Positions 1 through 8,431 are shown, counted from the stretch's first letter. The stretch: DNA of 64,000 nucleotides from Aeromicrobium endophyticum (GCF_003586285.1 NZ_QUBR01000001.1:620001-684000); one strand, 5' to 3'. Numbers and translations: made by a program. Notes: generated by a model from the sequence alone, not told the origin.

Positions 1-2009
1 GTCGCCTCCACCACGACGTCGCCCTCGTACCGGCGCAGCACCCGGCGCGCCGGCGGCCGCTCCACCATCGGACGCAGGTGGGCGAAGGCCGTGTCGGGCG
101 GCGTGGCCGAGTAGAGCCCCACCGCGTGCTTGGTGGCGTACCACCCGAGCGACGTCGACAGGCCCGTGCTCATCGGGTCGTCGCGCAGGATCGGCACCAT
201 CGTGGCGATCGCGTGGCTGCCGTAGCCGTTGCCGGGCCCGCCGGCGAACGTCAGCCCGCCCGTGACCGACAGCGGACGGCCCGGGTCGTCGACGGGCAGG
301 TCGAGCGCGTCCGCCGCGATCTGCACCGCGGCCGGGAAGCACGAGTAGAGATCCACGTGGCGCACGTCGTCGATCGTCAGCCCGGCGTGGTCGAGCGCGG
401 CCCGCCCCGCGGCGCGGATCGCCGGCGACCGCGAGAAGTCGGCACGCTGCGAGACGAACCACTCGTCGCTGGCCGACGCACCAGCCAGCACGAAGACCCA
501 CTTCTCCTGCGGGATGCCCGCCGCGTGTGCGGCGGCAACGCTCGTCACGATCAGCCCCGACGCCAGGTCGACCTGCAGGTTGGCGCACATCAGCTTGGTG
601 TACGGCTCGCTGATCGCGCGGTTGCCAGGCGTCGGCGTCGCCAGCTCGTCCGGGTCGACGGCGGTCGGGCTCCACGCGAACGGGTTGGCCGCGGCGATGC
701 GCGAGAACCCCGACCACAGGCGCGCGATCGCTGCCCGGTGCGTCGCGACGTCGTGGCCGAGGCGCCGCCGCACCGCCGACTCCATCAGCGAGTACATGAA
801 CACGGGGGCGCCGAGCCCGACGGCGGTCTCGGCCTCGTGGTTGGCGACGCGGTCGACGCCGACGACCCGGTCGGGCGCCGCGTCGGCGTCCTGCTCGGGC
901 CACTGCGGCGTCCGTCCGTCCTTCTGCAGCGCCGCCAGCGTGGAGCCCGCCTCGGCACCGGCGACCAGCACGATGCGCGAGCGTCCGCTGACGATCGCGG
1001 CTGCGGCCTCGTTGACCAGCAGCTGCGAGCCGTCGCCGCCGTAAGGGGTCGACTGCACGCGCTCGCCCGGCGTCGCGCCCACCGCCTCGGCCACGAGGGC
1101 CGCCTGGTCGCGGTACGTCCACGACGCGCTCGGGACGGCGTAGACGGCATCGGCCGCCTGCAGCAGGGCCTCTCCCGGTCCGGCGTCGTCGGCAGCCGAC
1201 CGGAGGGCCCGCGCCGCCAGTGCGACTGGGTCGCAGTCGGGGTCGGCCACGTGCTGGACGACCTGACCGACGCCCACGACGACCGGGGTGGTCGGGTCGA
1301 GCACCACGCCGGTCGCCTCGTGCCGCACGGGCTCGTCGCGCACCGTCCAGCCAGGCCGCGAGCCGCCACTTGCCAGACCTGCGAGGCGGGCCACCGACGC
1401 GGCGAGCGCGGCGTCGATGCTGCGCACGACCGTGGTGCCGATGGGGCCCCGCAGCGGGGGGCCGTCCATGCCGACGTCGACCCGCACGACCGAGCCCGAT
1501 CCGTCGGGGGCGACGGTGCACCACAGGCCCAGCACGATGCCCATCGGCCCGGTGCCGCGCAGCGACAGGCCCGTGCGGGTGACGGTCTCGACGGTCCAGC
1601 GCACCTCGGCCGGGATGTCCATCAGCAGGATCTGCTGCGCGAAGGTGCTGCCGGGCCGCAGGACTCCGGGTGGGTCACCTCGCCAGGCCGAGTGCAGCGA
1701 GAACCAGTCGGGGGCGCGCGAGAAGTCGACCAGGGCCGCGACCAGCTCGGTCGCCGGTGTCGGCGACGACGCCACCGCGACGCTGCGACGCCCGTAGTCG
1801 TCCAGCCCCTCGGGTGCGACGATCTCCACCGACGCCACGACGTCGGAGCCGTCCCGCCCCGTGCCGGCGCCCCGCCCCTTGAGCCTGTCGAAAGGCAGAG
1901 TCCCCAACAACGCCTTGCGCGTCTCGGGGTTGCGGGCCATCCCGGCCAAGGCGGACGCCGTCCCGGTGACCTGCTGGGCGCGGCGGCGGACGGACTTCTT
2001 CGGGCTCAT
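1..2009 (-). CDS. SRPBCC-thiolase-like fusion protein (partial, C-terminus off the left edge)
   Basis: An open frame runs from an ATG at 2009 leftwards past the window edge, about 669 residues. It starts MSPKKSVRRRAQQ. Residues about 55-205 look like an SRPBCC/polyketide-cyclase ligand-binding domain. From about residue 225 (PTTPVVVGVGQVV) it reads as a thiolase-superfamily acetyl-CoA acetyltransferase of the type annotated for short- or sterol-chain acyl-CoA metabolism. I checked the frame in the SRPBCC part, the junction and the thiolase part, and all are continuous. The segment LPFDRLKG near residue 41 is encoded by a short palindromic repeat (1876-1896). A TetR gene diverges at 2087. Domain calls are by eye. 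The exact acyl-CoA substrate is unknown. Confidence 0.75.
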   Translation of the reverse strand, partial: MSPKKSVRRRAQQVTGTASALAGMARNPETRKALLGTLPFDRLKGRGAGTGRDGSDVVASVEIVAPEGLDDYGRRSVAVASSPTPATELVAALVDFSRAPDWFSLHSAWRGDPPGVLRPGSTFAQQILLMDIPAEVRWTVETVTRTGLSLRGTGPMGIVLGLWCTVAPDGSGSVVRVDVGMDGPPLRGPIGTTVVRSIDAALAASVARLAGLASGGSRPGWTVRDEPVRHEATGVVLDPTTPVVVGVGQVVQHVADPDCDPVALAARALRSAADDAGPGEALLQAADAVYAVPSASWTYRDQAALVAEAVGATPGERVQSTPYGGDGSQLLVNEAAAAIVSGRSRIVLVAGAEAGSTLAALQKDGRTPQWPEQDADAAPDRVVGVDRVANHEAETAVGLGAPVFMYSLMESAVRRRLGHDVATHRAAIARLWSGFSRIAAANPFAWSPTAVDPDELATPTPGNRAISEPYTKLMCANLQVDLASGLIVTSVAAAHAAGIPQEKWVFVLAGASASDEWFVSQRADFSRSPAIRAAGRAALDHAGLTIDDVRHVDLYSCFPAAVQIAADALDLPVDDPGRPLSVTGGLTFAGGPGNGYGSHAIATMVPILRDDPMSTGLSTSLGWYATKHAVGLYSATPPDTAFAHLRPMVERPPARRVLRRYEGDVVVEA
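1876..1896. repeat. Short palindromic repeat inside the SRPBCC-thiolase gene
   Basis: CCCTTGAGCCTGTCGAAAGGC on the plus strand; the reverse reads GCCTTTCGACAGGCTCAAGGG, the best match in the window to the TTCGACARGCTCA family. It is translated as LPFDRLKG. Confidence 0.65.
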
Positions 2010-2017
2010 GGCAACTT

Positions 2018-2031
2018 TCCGTACGATCGGA
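2018..2031. promoter_or_regulatory. Possible TetR operator between divergent genes
   Basis: TCCG-N6-CGGA lies midway between the ATG of the thiolase-fusion gene (2009) and the TetR gene (2087). Its position suits an operator for the neighbouring TetR protein, but the arms are only 4 bp, so this could be chance. Confidence 0.3.
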
Positions 2032-2086
2032 CTGTTTGTGGCGTGAGAAGTCTCGCCGACCGCCGACCGTCTGGCAAGGTGTGACC

Positions 2087-2689
2087 ATGCCGACCCCGTC
2101 GCCCCGTCGCACGCAGCAGGAGCGCTCGGCCGCGACCCGCACCCGCGTCGTCGATGCGACCGTCGCGTCGCTGATCGAGCTGGGCTACGCGGCGACGACG
2201 ATCTCGCGGGTCCAGGAGCGTGCCGGCGTCGCCCGCGGCACGCTGCTGCACCACTTCCCGCACCGCGCCGACCTGCTGGTCGCGGTGGTCGAGGACGTCG
2301 CGAGCCGGCGGCTGCACGTCCTGGCCGAAGCGCCAGGCACCGGCGGGTGGGACGCCGCGGTCGACCTGGTGTGGCGCGACCTGCAGAGCCCCGCGTTCCT
2401 GGCCGTCCTCGAGCTGTGGGTCGCAGCGCGCACCGATCCCGACCTGCGCGCGGCCCTGGCACCCGTCGAGCGGACGGTGTTCGAGGCGGTGCACCGCGCC
2501 GTCGCCGCCGTGGTCGCCGACGACGATCCCCGCGTGCCGACGCTGGTGCAGTTCACGATCGACCTGCTGACGGGCTCGGCGATGACGACGCTGCTCGGCG
2601 ACGGCGGCACGCAGCAGGTGCTGCTCGACCGGTGGCGTCGCGCGATCCCCGTGCTGCTGGGCCAGGCGGGAGCCGGTGACTGGGTCTAG
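2087..2689 (+). CDS. TetR/AcrR family transcriptional regulator
   Basis: A 200-residue protein with an N-terminal TetR helix-turn-helix (about residues 15-60; ISRVQERAGVARGTLLHHF contains the recognition helix) and a divergent all-helical ligand domain. I chose the ATG at 2087, which has AAGG about 9 nt upstream, over an upstream in-frame start that would add 17 unrelated residues. It diverges from the SRPBCC-thiolase gene and probably represses it and itself. The next gene starts 10 bp after its stop, so the two are likely co-transcribed. Its ligand may be an acyl-CoA or sterol-like compound, inferred only from the neighbour. Confidence 0.88.
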   Translation: MPTPSPRRTQQERSAATRTRVVDATVASLIELGYAATTISRVQERAGVARGTLLHHFPHRADLLVAVVEDVASRRLHVLAEAPGTGGWDAAVDLVWRDLQSPAFLAVLELWVAARTDPDLRAALAPVERTVFEAVHRAVAAVVADDDPRVPTLVQFTIDLLTGSAMTTLLGDGGTQQVLLDRWRRAIPVLLGQAGAGDWV

Positions 2690-2698
2690 CGTGGATCC

Positions 2699-3631
2699 AT
2701 GGCATCACCCGCGGTCGAGATCGAGGTCGGTGGACGCACCGTGCGCGTGTCCAACCCCGACCGCGTGTACTTCCCCGACCACGGCTGGACCAAGCTCGAC
2801 CTCGTCGAGTACTACCTCGCCGTCGGCGAGCCGCTGGTCAACGCCCTGTACGAGCGACCGTGCATGCTGCACCGCTTCCCCAAGGGCGTCGACGGCGAGA
2901 AGGTGCACCAGAAGAAGGTGCCGAACGGGGCGCCTCCGTGGCTCGAGACCGTGAGCATCCACTTCCCCCGGTTCGATCGCGACGTCGACGAGGTGTGCGT
3001 CACCGAGGTCGCCGCGGTCATCTGGGCGGTGCAGATGTCGACCGTCGAGTTCCACCCCTGGAACAGCCGCCGCGGTCACGTCGAGCAACCCGACGAGTGG
3101 CGCATCGACCTGGACCCAGGCGACGCCTGCGACTTCGCCACGGTGCAACGCGTCTCGCACGTCGTCCACGAGGTGCTGGACGAGCTGGGTGCCACCGGGT
3201 TCCCGAAGACGTCCGGCGGGTCGGGGCTGCACGTGTACGTGCGCATCCCGCCCGACCACGGCTTCGACGACGTCCGCCGCGCTGCCTTGGCGTTCGCGCA
3301 CGAGGTCGAGCGGCGCACCGACGAGGTGACGACCGCGTGGTGGCGCAAGGACCGCGATCCGTCGCAGGTGTTCGTCGACTACAACCAGAACGCCCGCGAC
3401 CACACGATCGCCGCGGCGTACTCGGTGCGGGGCTTCGCCGACGGCCGCGTGTCGACGCCGGTCGAGTGGCACGAGATCGACGACCTCGATCCGCACGACT
3501 TCACGATCGCGACGGTGCCGGAGCGGCTGGCGCGCATCGGCGACCTGCACGCCTCGATCGACGACGCCCCGTTCGACCTCGCGCCGCTGCTCGAGTGGGC
3601 CGACCGCGACGACGCCGACGGCTCACCCTGA
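2699..3631 (+). CDS. LigD-type polymerase/primase domain protein
   Basis: A 310-residue stand-alone archaeo-eukaryotic-primase-type polymerase, like the POL domain of the NHEJ ligase LigD. It has the N-terminal VSNPDRVYFPDHGWTK motif, the metal-binding RIDLDPGD (about 137-144), the nucleotide-binding TSGGSGLHVYVR (about 171-182) and FVDYNQNARDHTIAAAYSVR (about 224-243). There is no ligase or nuclease domain, and no ku gene nearby. Such single-domain forms are common in actinobacteria and are thought to fill or extend ends in double-strand-break repair. The ATG is at 2699. Its 3' end overlaps the convergent LysR gene by 9 bp. Confidence 0.88.
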   Translation: MASPAVEIEVGGRTVRVSNPDRVYFPDHGWTKLDLVEYYLAVGEPLVNALYERPCMLHRFPKGVDGEKVHQKKVPNGAPPWLETVSIHFPRFDRDVDEVCVTEVAAVIWAVQMSTVEFHPWNSRRGHVEQPDEWRIDLDPGDACDFATVQRVSHVVHEVLDELGATGFPKTSGGSGLHVYVRIPPDHGFDDVRRAALAFAHEVERRTDEVTTAWWRKDRDPSQVFVDYNQNARDHTIAAAYSVRGFADGRVSTPVEWHEIDDLDPHDFTIATVPERLARIGDLHASIDDAPFDLAPLLEWADRDDADGSP

Positions 3632-4510
3632 GGAGCTGGTCCCGTACCGCGACACGCAGAACGCCTGCAGGCGCGTGGCCACGTCGCGCAGGGCGCCGGC
3701 GGCGTGGTGGGTGGGCGACCACGAGGCCGTCAGGGTCGTGGTGATCGGGCCGTCGCGCCCCATGATCTGCAGCGCGTGCAGGTCGAAGCGTGGGTCGTCG
3801 GTCAGCACCGCGACGCCGCGGCCCGCCGCCGCGAGCGCCTGGGCGATCTGCGGGCCCGTGCACTCGATGACGTCCGCCAGCAGCAGGTCGTGCTCGCGGG
3901 CGACGTCGTCGAGGATGCGACGGGCCCGGAACGGCGGCGCCAGCGCCAGGATCGGCTGGGCACTCAGCTCGGCCACCGTCACCGACGTGCGCGACGACCA
4001 CGCGTGCGAGGCGGGCACGTAGGCCCAGACCGGCAGCTCGCACAGCCGGATGCGGGAGAGCCCTTGGCTCCGCGGATCTCCGCCGACGACGAGGTCGGCT
4101 CCCGAGCCCAGGGCGGCGCTGTCGCTGAGCCCGGCGAGGTCGACGATGCTCGGCACCGGGTCGGACAGGCCCAGGGTGGCGACGAACGGCGCGATGACGT
4201 CCGCCTCGGTCGTGGCGGGCGCCGCGATCGTCATCTGGTCGAGTCGTCCCGCTGACAGCGACCGGGCGACCGACCGCAGACGGTCGTCGGCGGCCAGCAG
4301 CTCGACGACGTGCGGCAACAGCTCGCGGCCCGATGCGCTCACGGCGAGACGACCTCGCGACCGCTCGAACAGGTCGACCTTGAGCTCGGCCTCGAGCGAC
4401 TGCATCTGGCGCGACAGCGCGGGCTGGGTGATGAGCACCTCGTCGGCGGCGCGACTCACCGACCCCGTGCGCGCGACGACCACGAAGTTGCGCAGGACAC
4501 GAAGATCCAT
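3623..4510 (-). CDS. LysR family transcriptional regulator
   Basis: 295 residues. The N-terminal winged HTH (MDLRVLRNFVVVARTGSVSR, about 1-60, with QPALSRQMQSLE as recognition region) is followed by a LysR substrate-binding domain. I chose the ATG at 4510 because MDLRVLR is the canonical LysR start and GGGAG lies 8 nt upstream. The next possible start at 4573 adds 21 unrelated residues. No divergent partner is close: the ohr terminator lies upstream. The target is therefore unclear. Confidence 0.88.
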   Translation of the reverse strand: MDLRVLRNFVVVARTGSVSRAADEVLITQPALSRQMQSLEAELKVDLFERSRGRLAVSASGRELLPHVVELLAADDRLRSVARSLSAGRLDQMTIAAPATTEADVIAPFVATLGLSDPVPSIVDLAGLSDSAALGSGADLVVGGDPRSQGLSRIRLCELPVWAYVPASHAWSSRTSVTVAELSAQPILALAPPFRARRILDDVAREHDLLLADVIECTGPQIAQALAAAGRGVAVLTDDPRFDLHALQIMGRDGPITTTLTASWSPTHHAAGALRDVATRLQAFCVSRYGTSSSG

Positions 4511-4576
4511 CGATGTGCTCCCAGCATGAGAAAGTGCGCCGACGCACCACGCACGGCATAGCGTATCTCGCACATC

Positions 4577-4607
4577 TGCCCGTGAGTCGGCGATCGACTC
4601 ACGGGCA
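4577..4607 (-). terminator. Hairpin terminator after ohr
   Basis: Perfect 13-bp stem (TGCCCGTGAGTCG / CGACTCACGGGCA) with a 5-nt loop, 21 nt beyond the ohr stop codon. There is no clear U-tract, which is usual for actinobacterial terminators. It also separates ohr from the start of the LysR gene. Confidence 0.65.
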
Positions 4608-4627
4608 GGACAGCCGGGGCGGGAGAC

Positions 4628-5059
4628 CTAGGCGGTCTCGACCTCGAGCTTGACGTCGACGTTGCCGCGGGTGGCGTTCGAGTAGGGGCACACCTGGTGC
4701 GCGACCTCGACGGCCTTCTGCGCGTCCTCCTGCGAGACGCCGCCGCCGAGCTCGACGTGCAGCGTCACGGCCAGCTCGAAGCCGCCCTTGCCGTCGGGGC
4801 CGATGCCCACCTCGGCCGTGACGGCCGAGTCGACGACGTCGACGCCGTGCACCTTGCTCGTGGCCTTCAGCGCGGAGTGGAAGCACGCGGCGTAGCCCGC
4901 GGCGAACAGCTGTTCGGGGTTAGTCGCACCGCCGGCACCACCCATCTCCTTGGGCGCGCGGACGTCGGTGTCGATCAGACCGTCGTTCGAGCGGACGTGA
5001 CCGTTGCGGCCGTCGCCGTCGGACGTGGCGACAGCGGTGTAGGCGATGGACTCAGGCAT
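4628..5059 (-). CDS. ohr: Organic hydroperoxide resistance protein (Ohr, OsmC family)
   Basis: 143 residues, the usual Ohr length. It carries both redox cysteines in the expected contexts, AACFHSAL (about residue 62) and VCPYSNATRG (about 125), and the early Ohr signature TNPEQLFAAGYAACF. Ohr is a cytosolic thiol peroxidase that reduces organic hydroperoxides with lipoyl-dependent electrons. The ATG at 5059 starts MPESIAYTA. A TetR gene diverges at 5153 with a strong palindrome between the two. Most Ohr genes are controlled by the MarR-type OhrR, so a TetR partner is less usual. Confidence 0.95.
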   Translation of the reverse strand: MPESIAYTAVATSDGDGRNGHVRSNDGLIDTDVRAPKEMGGAGGATNPEQLFAAGYAACFHSALKATSKVHGVDVVDSAVTAEVGIGPDGKGGFELAVTLHVELGGGVSQEDAQKAVEVAHQVCPYSNATRGNVDVKLEVETA

Positions 5060-5079
5060 GGCATGCTCCTCGAAATGAC

Positions 5080-5101
5080 GTAGACTGACTAGTACGTCTA
5101 C
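5080..5101. promoter_or_regulatory. Palindromic operator between ohr and TetR gene
   Basis: 22-bp near-perfect palindrome: GTAGAC-TG-ACTAGT-AC-GTCTAC. Only the two dinucleotides flanking the ACTAGT core break symmetry. It lies 21 bp from the ohr ATG and 52 bp from the TetR ATG, so one bound dimer could block both promoters. Confidence 0.7.
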
Positions 5102-5152
5102 ATGGTGGCACAGGCAGCCAAGCCCGAGCACCCCACCCCTGAGAGGAGCGCC

Positions 5153-5722
5153 ATGAGCGTCATTGAGATGAAGCCGGTCCGCGAACGCATCCTCGACGCA
5201 GCGGTCGAGCTGTACTACTCCGACGGCATCCGCGCCGTCAGCGCCGACAAGCTGATCGCCGCCGCCCACGTCTCGAAGGTGACGTTCTACCGCCACTTCC
5301 CGACCAAGGACGACCTCGTCGCGGCCTACGTCGCCGTGCGGGCCGAGGACGAGCGCGACGCCGTGTCGGCCAAGCGCGAGGAGCTGCCGGACGATCCCGC
5401 GGCGGTGCTGCGCTGGTACGCCTCGGTGGTCGGCGTGGCCGCGTGCACGCCCGGCTTCCGCGGATGCCCGTTCATCAACGCCGCGGCCGAGATCACCGAC
5501 CCCGACCACCCCGGCCGGACGATCATCCGCGAGCACCGGGCGTGGCTCACGGGCCAGGTGCGCGAGCTGCTCGACCAGCTCGGCGTCGAGCACGCGGCGT
5601 CGCGGGCCGAGCAGATCATGATGCTGCGCGACGGCGCGATGGTGTCGGGCTACCTCGGGCTCGCCCCCCAGCAGGTCGCCGACGAGCTCACGACCGCCGC
5701 CCGCTCGATCATGGGCCGGTAG
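5153..5722 (+). CDS. TetR family regulator, probable regulator of ohr
   Basis: 189 residues from the ATG at 5153 (MSVIEMKPVRERIL), preceded by the strong ribosome site GAGAGGAG. The HTH spans about 10-55 (HVSKVTFYRHFPTKDDLV). The C-terminal part contains GFRGCPFINAAAEI with a cysteine. A similar CPF motif occurs in the TetR protein at 7085. The cysteine could act as a redox sensor, which would suit a peroxide-responsive repressor of the divergent ohr gene; that is inference. Confidence 0.85.
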   Translation: MSVIEMKPVRERILDAAVELYYSDGIRAVSADKLIAAAHVSKVTFYRHFPTKDDLVAAYVAVRAEDERDAVSAKREELPDDPAAVLRWYASVVGVAACTPGFRGCPFINAAAEITDPDHPGRTIIREHRAWLTGQVRELLDQLGVEHAASRAEQIMMLRDGAMVSGYLGLAPQQVADELTTAARSIMGR

Positions 5723-5751
5723 CCGCGCACCTCCGTGGGTACGTCCCACCC

Positions 5752-6336
5752 GTGAGAGTGCTGGCGGACGTCTGGGAGCCCGGGCTCGACCTCGTGCTGT
5801 GCGGCACGGCGGTCGGACCGTGCGCCGCCGAGCGCGGGCACCACTACGCGCAGCGCGGCGACGCCGCGTGGAGGCTCCTGCACGACAGCGGACTGACGAC
5901 CGCGCTGCTCCGGCCGGACGACGAGGCCCTCTTGACCCGGCACGGCGTCGGGCTCGTCGACCTGGTCAAGCGGCTCCCGCCCCCCGACCCCTTCGACGTC
6001 GCCGGGTTGCTCCGCGTGCTCGAGCAGGTCGGTCCCGGATGGGTCGCCTTCAACGGCCGCGTCGGTGCCGACGCCGTGGCCCGAGCCCTGGGCGAGCCCC
6101 GCCCGTCGCTCGGACGCCAGCGCTGGACGCTCGCAGGGGCGCACGCCTTCGTCCTGCCCAGCAGCAGTGGGGCGAACCAGCGACGTGACCACGGGGGACG
6201 CCCCGACCGACTCTCTTGGTGGGCCGAGCTGGCGTCCCTCGTCACGGAGAGCCGACCCCGGCTCGCCCGCCCGGTCAGACCGCCGGCGCCACCTGCGGGT
6301 ACATCGCCTCGATCGGGGCGCTCAGCCCCGCCTTGA
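5752..6336 (+). CDS. mug: Mismatch-specific (G:T/G:U) DNA glycosylase, Mug family
   Basis: Starts at a GTG (5752) with VRVLADVWEPGLDLVLCG, the typical opening of actinobacterial Mug-like uracil-DNA glycosylases. Family features include CGTAVGPCAAERGHHYA (about 19-35), GWVAFNGR (about 96-103) and the C-terminal motif LPSSSGANQ (about 137-145). It removes uracil or thymine mispaired with guanine in base-excision repair. The frame continues about 30 Pro/Arg-rich residues past the usual end and overlaps the convergent SDR gene by 62 bp, so the extreme C-terminus is atypical. There is no obvious Shine-Dalgarno. Confidence 0.85.
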   Translation: MRVLADVWEPGLDLVLCGTAVGPCAAERGHHYAQRGDAAWRLLHDSGLTTALLRPDDEALLTRHGVGLVDLVKRLPPPDPFDVAGLLRVLEQVGPGWVAFNGRVGADAVARALGEPRPSLGRQRWTLAGAHAFVLPSSSGANQRRDHGGRPDRLSWWAELASLVTESRPRLARPVRPPAPPAGTSPRSGRSAPP

Positions 6337-6988
6337 CCTGACGACTGACGTCGTCGGCCAGCACCTCGAGCTGACCGGCCTCGATCGCGTCGAGCGCCTG
6401 GCGGACCACGTCGACGGGCGACGCCTTCGGAGCGTCGATCGCAGCGACCATGTCGGTGTCCATGTAGCCCACGTGCAGGCCGACGACCTGCACGCCCTGC
6501 GGTGCCAGCGCCAGGCGGAACGCGTTGGTCGCACTCCAGAAGGCAGCCTTGGTGGTCTCGTAGGCCCCGCCGAACGAGACCCACGACAGCGCCGAGTGGA
6601 TGTCGAGCACCACGCCGCCGCCGTTGGCGACGATCGCGGGGGCGAGCGCCGACGTGACCTGCAGCGGGCCGAAGAAGTTGGTCTCGAACTCGCGACGGAT
6701 GTCGGTCTGGTCGACGTCGAGCACGCGGGCACCCGTCACGATGCCGGCGTTGTTGACCAGCATGGTCACGTCGGGCGCGGCCTCGGCGGCGCGTCGCACC
6801 GACCCCGCGTCGGTCACGTCGAGCTGAAGGGCGACCACGCGACCGTCGGTCGTGTTGATCGTCGACGCGTCGCGTGCCGTTGCGTAGACCTTGCGCGCCC
6901 CGCGCTCGAGCAGCTGCGTCACCAGCTCCTTTCCGAGCCCGCGGCTGGCTCCGGTCACGAAGGCGATCTGCTGGTCGATGCTGGTCAT
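6275..6988 (-). CDS. SDR family oxidoreductase
   Basis: 237 residues with a classical short-chain dehydrogenase fold. It has an NAD(P)-binding VTGASRGLGKEL (about 11-22), NNAGI (about 85), and an active-site serine in SALSWVSF followed by YETTK (Tyr and Lys about 149-153). I chose the ATG at 6988, which has AAGGAT about 10 nt upstream. It diverges from a TetR gene across two 18-bp operators and is probably repressed by it. The substrate is unknown. Confidence 0.88.
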   Translation of the reverse strand: MTSIDQQIAFVTGASRGLGKELVTQLLERGARKVYATARDASTINTTDGRVVALQLDVTDAGSVRRAAEAAPDVTMLVNNAGIVTGARVLDVDQTDIRREFETNFFGPLQVTSALAPAIVANGGGVVLDIHSALSWVSFGGAYETTKAAFWSATNAFRLALAPQGVQVVGLHVGYMDTDMVAAIDAPKASPVDVVRQALDAIEAGQLEVLADDVSRQVKAGLSAPIEAMYPQVAPAV

Positions 6989-7009
6989 GGCGACATCCTT
7001 GGTCGAGTG

Positions 7010-7054
7010 GTACACCGATCTGTGTACTCTGCTACGGTACACAGATCGGTTTAC
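7010..7054. promoter_or_regulatory. Twin inverted operators between SDR and TetR genes
   Basis: Two 18-bp copies of one site in opposite orientation: GTACACCGATCTGTGTAC (7010-7027), and GTACACAGATCGGTTTAC (7037-7054), which is nearly the reverse complement of the first. Centres are 27 bp apart. The first copy is itself a GTACAC-N6-GTGTAC palindrome. They fill the middle of the divergent promoter region. Confidence 0.75.
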
Positions 7055-7084
7055 TTCTGGCAAGCGCCGTCCTAGACTCGATCC

Positions 7085-7654
7085 ATGCCCCCCACGACCG
7101 TCCCGAAGCCCGCACCCCGCGAGCGGCTGCTCGCCGCGGCCGAGACGCTGTTCTACGACGAGGGCATCCACATCGGCGTCGACCGGCTGTGCGCCGTCGC
7201 CGAGGTCTCCAAGCGATCGATGTACCAGCACTTCGGCGGCAAGGACGACGTCATCGTCGAGATGCTGCGCGCACGCGCCGGCCGGCTGGCGGCGGCGTGG
7301 TCGAGCAGCGAGGGCCGCACACCGCGAGCCCGCATCCTCGCGGTGTTCGACTCGGTGCGCGAGATGTCGGCCTCACCCGACTTCCACGGGTGCCCGTTCG
7401 TCAACGTCGCCACCGAGCTGAAGGACCGCGAGCACCCGGCGAACGTCGCGGCGCTCGGGTACAAGCTGGAGCTCAACCGGTTCTTCGAGGACCAGGCGCG
7501 GTCGGGCGGCGCGGCCGACCCGCAGGCGCTCGGCGTGCAGCTGACCATGATGTTCGACGGGGCCTGCGCCTACAGCGTCGTCCGCGGAGGCACCACGGAC
7601 GCCGCCCTTGGCGCCGTCGAGACGCTGCTCGATGCCCAGGGCGTCACCGACTGA
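7085..7654 (+). CDS. TetR family transcriptional regulator
   Basis: 189 residues starting MPPTTVPKPAPRERLL at 7085. The HTH is at about 12-58 (AEVSKRSMYQHFGGKDDV), and the C-terminal ligand domain includes FHGCPFVNVATEL. It resembles the TetR protein at 5153 in layout, so the two may be distant paralogues. It probably autoregulates and represses the divergent SDR gene through the twin operators at 7010-7054. Its stop is 6 bp from the convergent cobM stop. Confidence 0.87.
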   Translation: MPPTTVPKPAPRERLLAAAETLFYDEGIHIGVDRLCAVAEVSKRSMYQHFGGKDDVIVEMLRARAGRLAAAWSSSEGRTPRARILAVFDSVREMSASPDFHGCPFVNVATELKDREHPANVAALGYKLELNRFFEDQARSGGAADPQALGVQLTMMFDGACAYSVVRGGTTDAALGAVETLLDAQGVTD

Positions 7655-7660
7655 CCGACG

Positions 7661-8431
7661 TCACGGTCGGGTGATGCCGCGCTTGGCCGACCTGTCGCGG
7701 GACGCGTCGTAGAGGTACGACTCGGCACCCCGGACGTCCGGTGCCAGCGCTCGCCCGACCAGGATGACGGCCGCCTGACGCAGACCGGCCGCCTCGACCT
7801 GGTCGGCGATGTCGCCGAGCGTGCCGCGCAGCACCACCTCGCTGGGCTGGGTCGCGTTGGCGACGACCGCGACGGGGCAGTCGGCGCCATACGACGCGGC
7901 GAGCTCGTCGGCCAGCACCCGGGTGCGCGTGATCGCCAGGTGCAGCACGAGGGTCGCCCCGGAGGCTGCGAAGTGGGCCAGCGACTCACCCTCGGGCATC
8001 GCGGTCGACCGCGCCTGGGTGCGAGTCAGCACGACCGACTGGACGACCTCGGGGACGGTCAGCTCGGCCCCCAGCAGCGCGGCTGCGGCGGCGTAGGCGG
8101 GCACGCCGGGCGTGACGTCCCACGGCACCCCGTGGGCGTCCAGCCGCTTGGTCATCTCGTGGATCGCCGAGTAGATCGACGGATCGCCCGAGCACAGCCG
8201 GACGACCTCGTGCCCGGCGGCGTGCGCGTCGACGAGCCGCGCCGTGATCTGGTCGAGGTCCAGGTGCTGGGTGTCGACCAGGTCGGCGCCCTCGGGACAG
8301 TGACCCAGCACGGCCTCGTCGATGTAGGTGCCGGCGTAGACGCAGACGTCCGCCCGGTTGAGCAGCGCGACCGCCCGCAGGGTCAACAGGTCAGCCGCCC
8401 CCGGCCCGGCCCCCACGAAGTGGACGGTCAT
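7661..8431 (-). CDS. cobM: Precorrin-4 C11-methyltransferase
   Basis: 256 residues of the SAM-dependent tetrapyrrole methylase fold. It begins MTVHFVGAGPGAADLLTLRA, with CSGDPSIYSAIHEM (about 94-107) and TPGVPAYAAAAALLG (about 118-132). The YAGTYID motif near residue 38 is typical of CobM/CbiF. It methylates C-11 of precorrin-4 to give precorrin-5 in cobalamin synthesis. Its ATG overlaps the cobL stop as ATGA, so the two are translationally coupled. Confidence 0.93.
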   Translation of the reverse strand: MTVHFVGAGPGAADLLTLRAVALLNRADVCVYAGTYIDEAVLGHCPEGADLVDTQHLDLDQITARLVDAHAAGHEVVRLCSGDPSIYSAIHEMTKRLDAHGVPWDVTPGVPAYAAAAALLGAELTVPEVVQSVVLTRTQARSTAMPEGESLAHFAASGATLVLHLAITRTRVLADELAASYGADCPVAVVANATQPSEVVLRGTLGDIADQVEAAGLRQAAVILVGRALAPDVRGAESYLYDASRDRSAKRGITRP

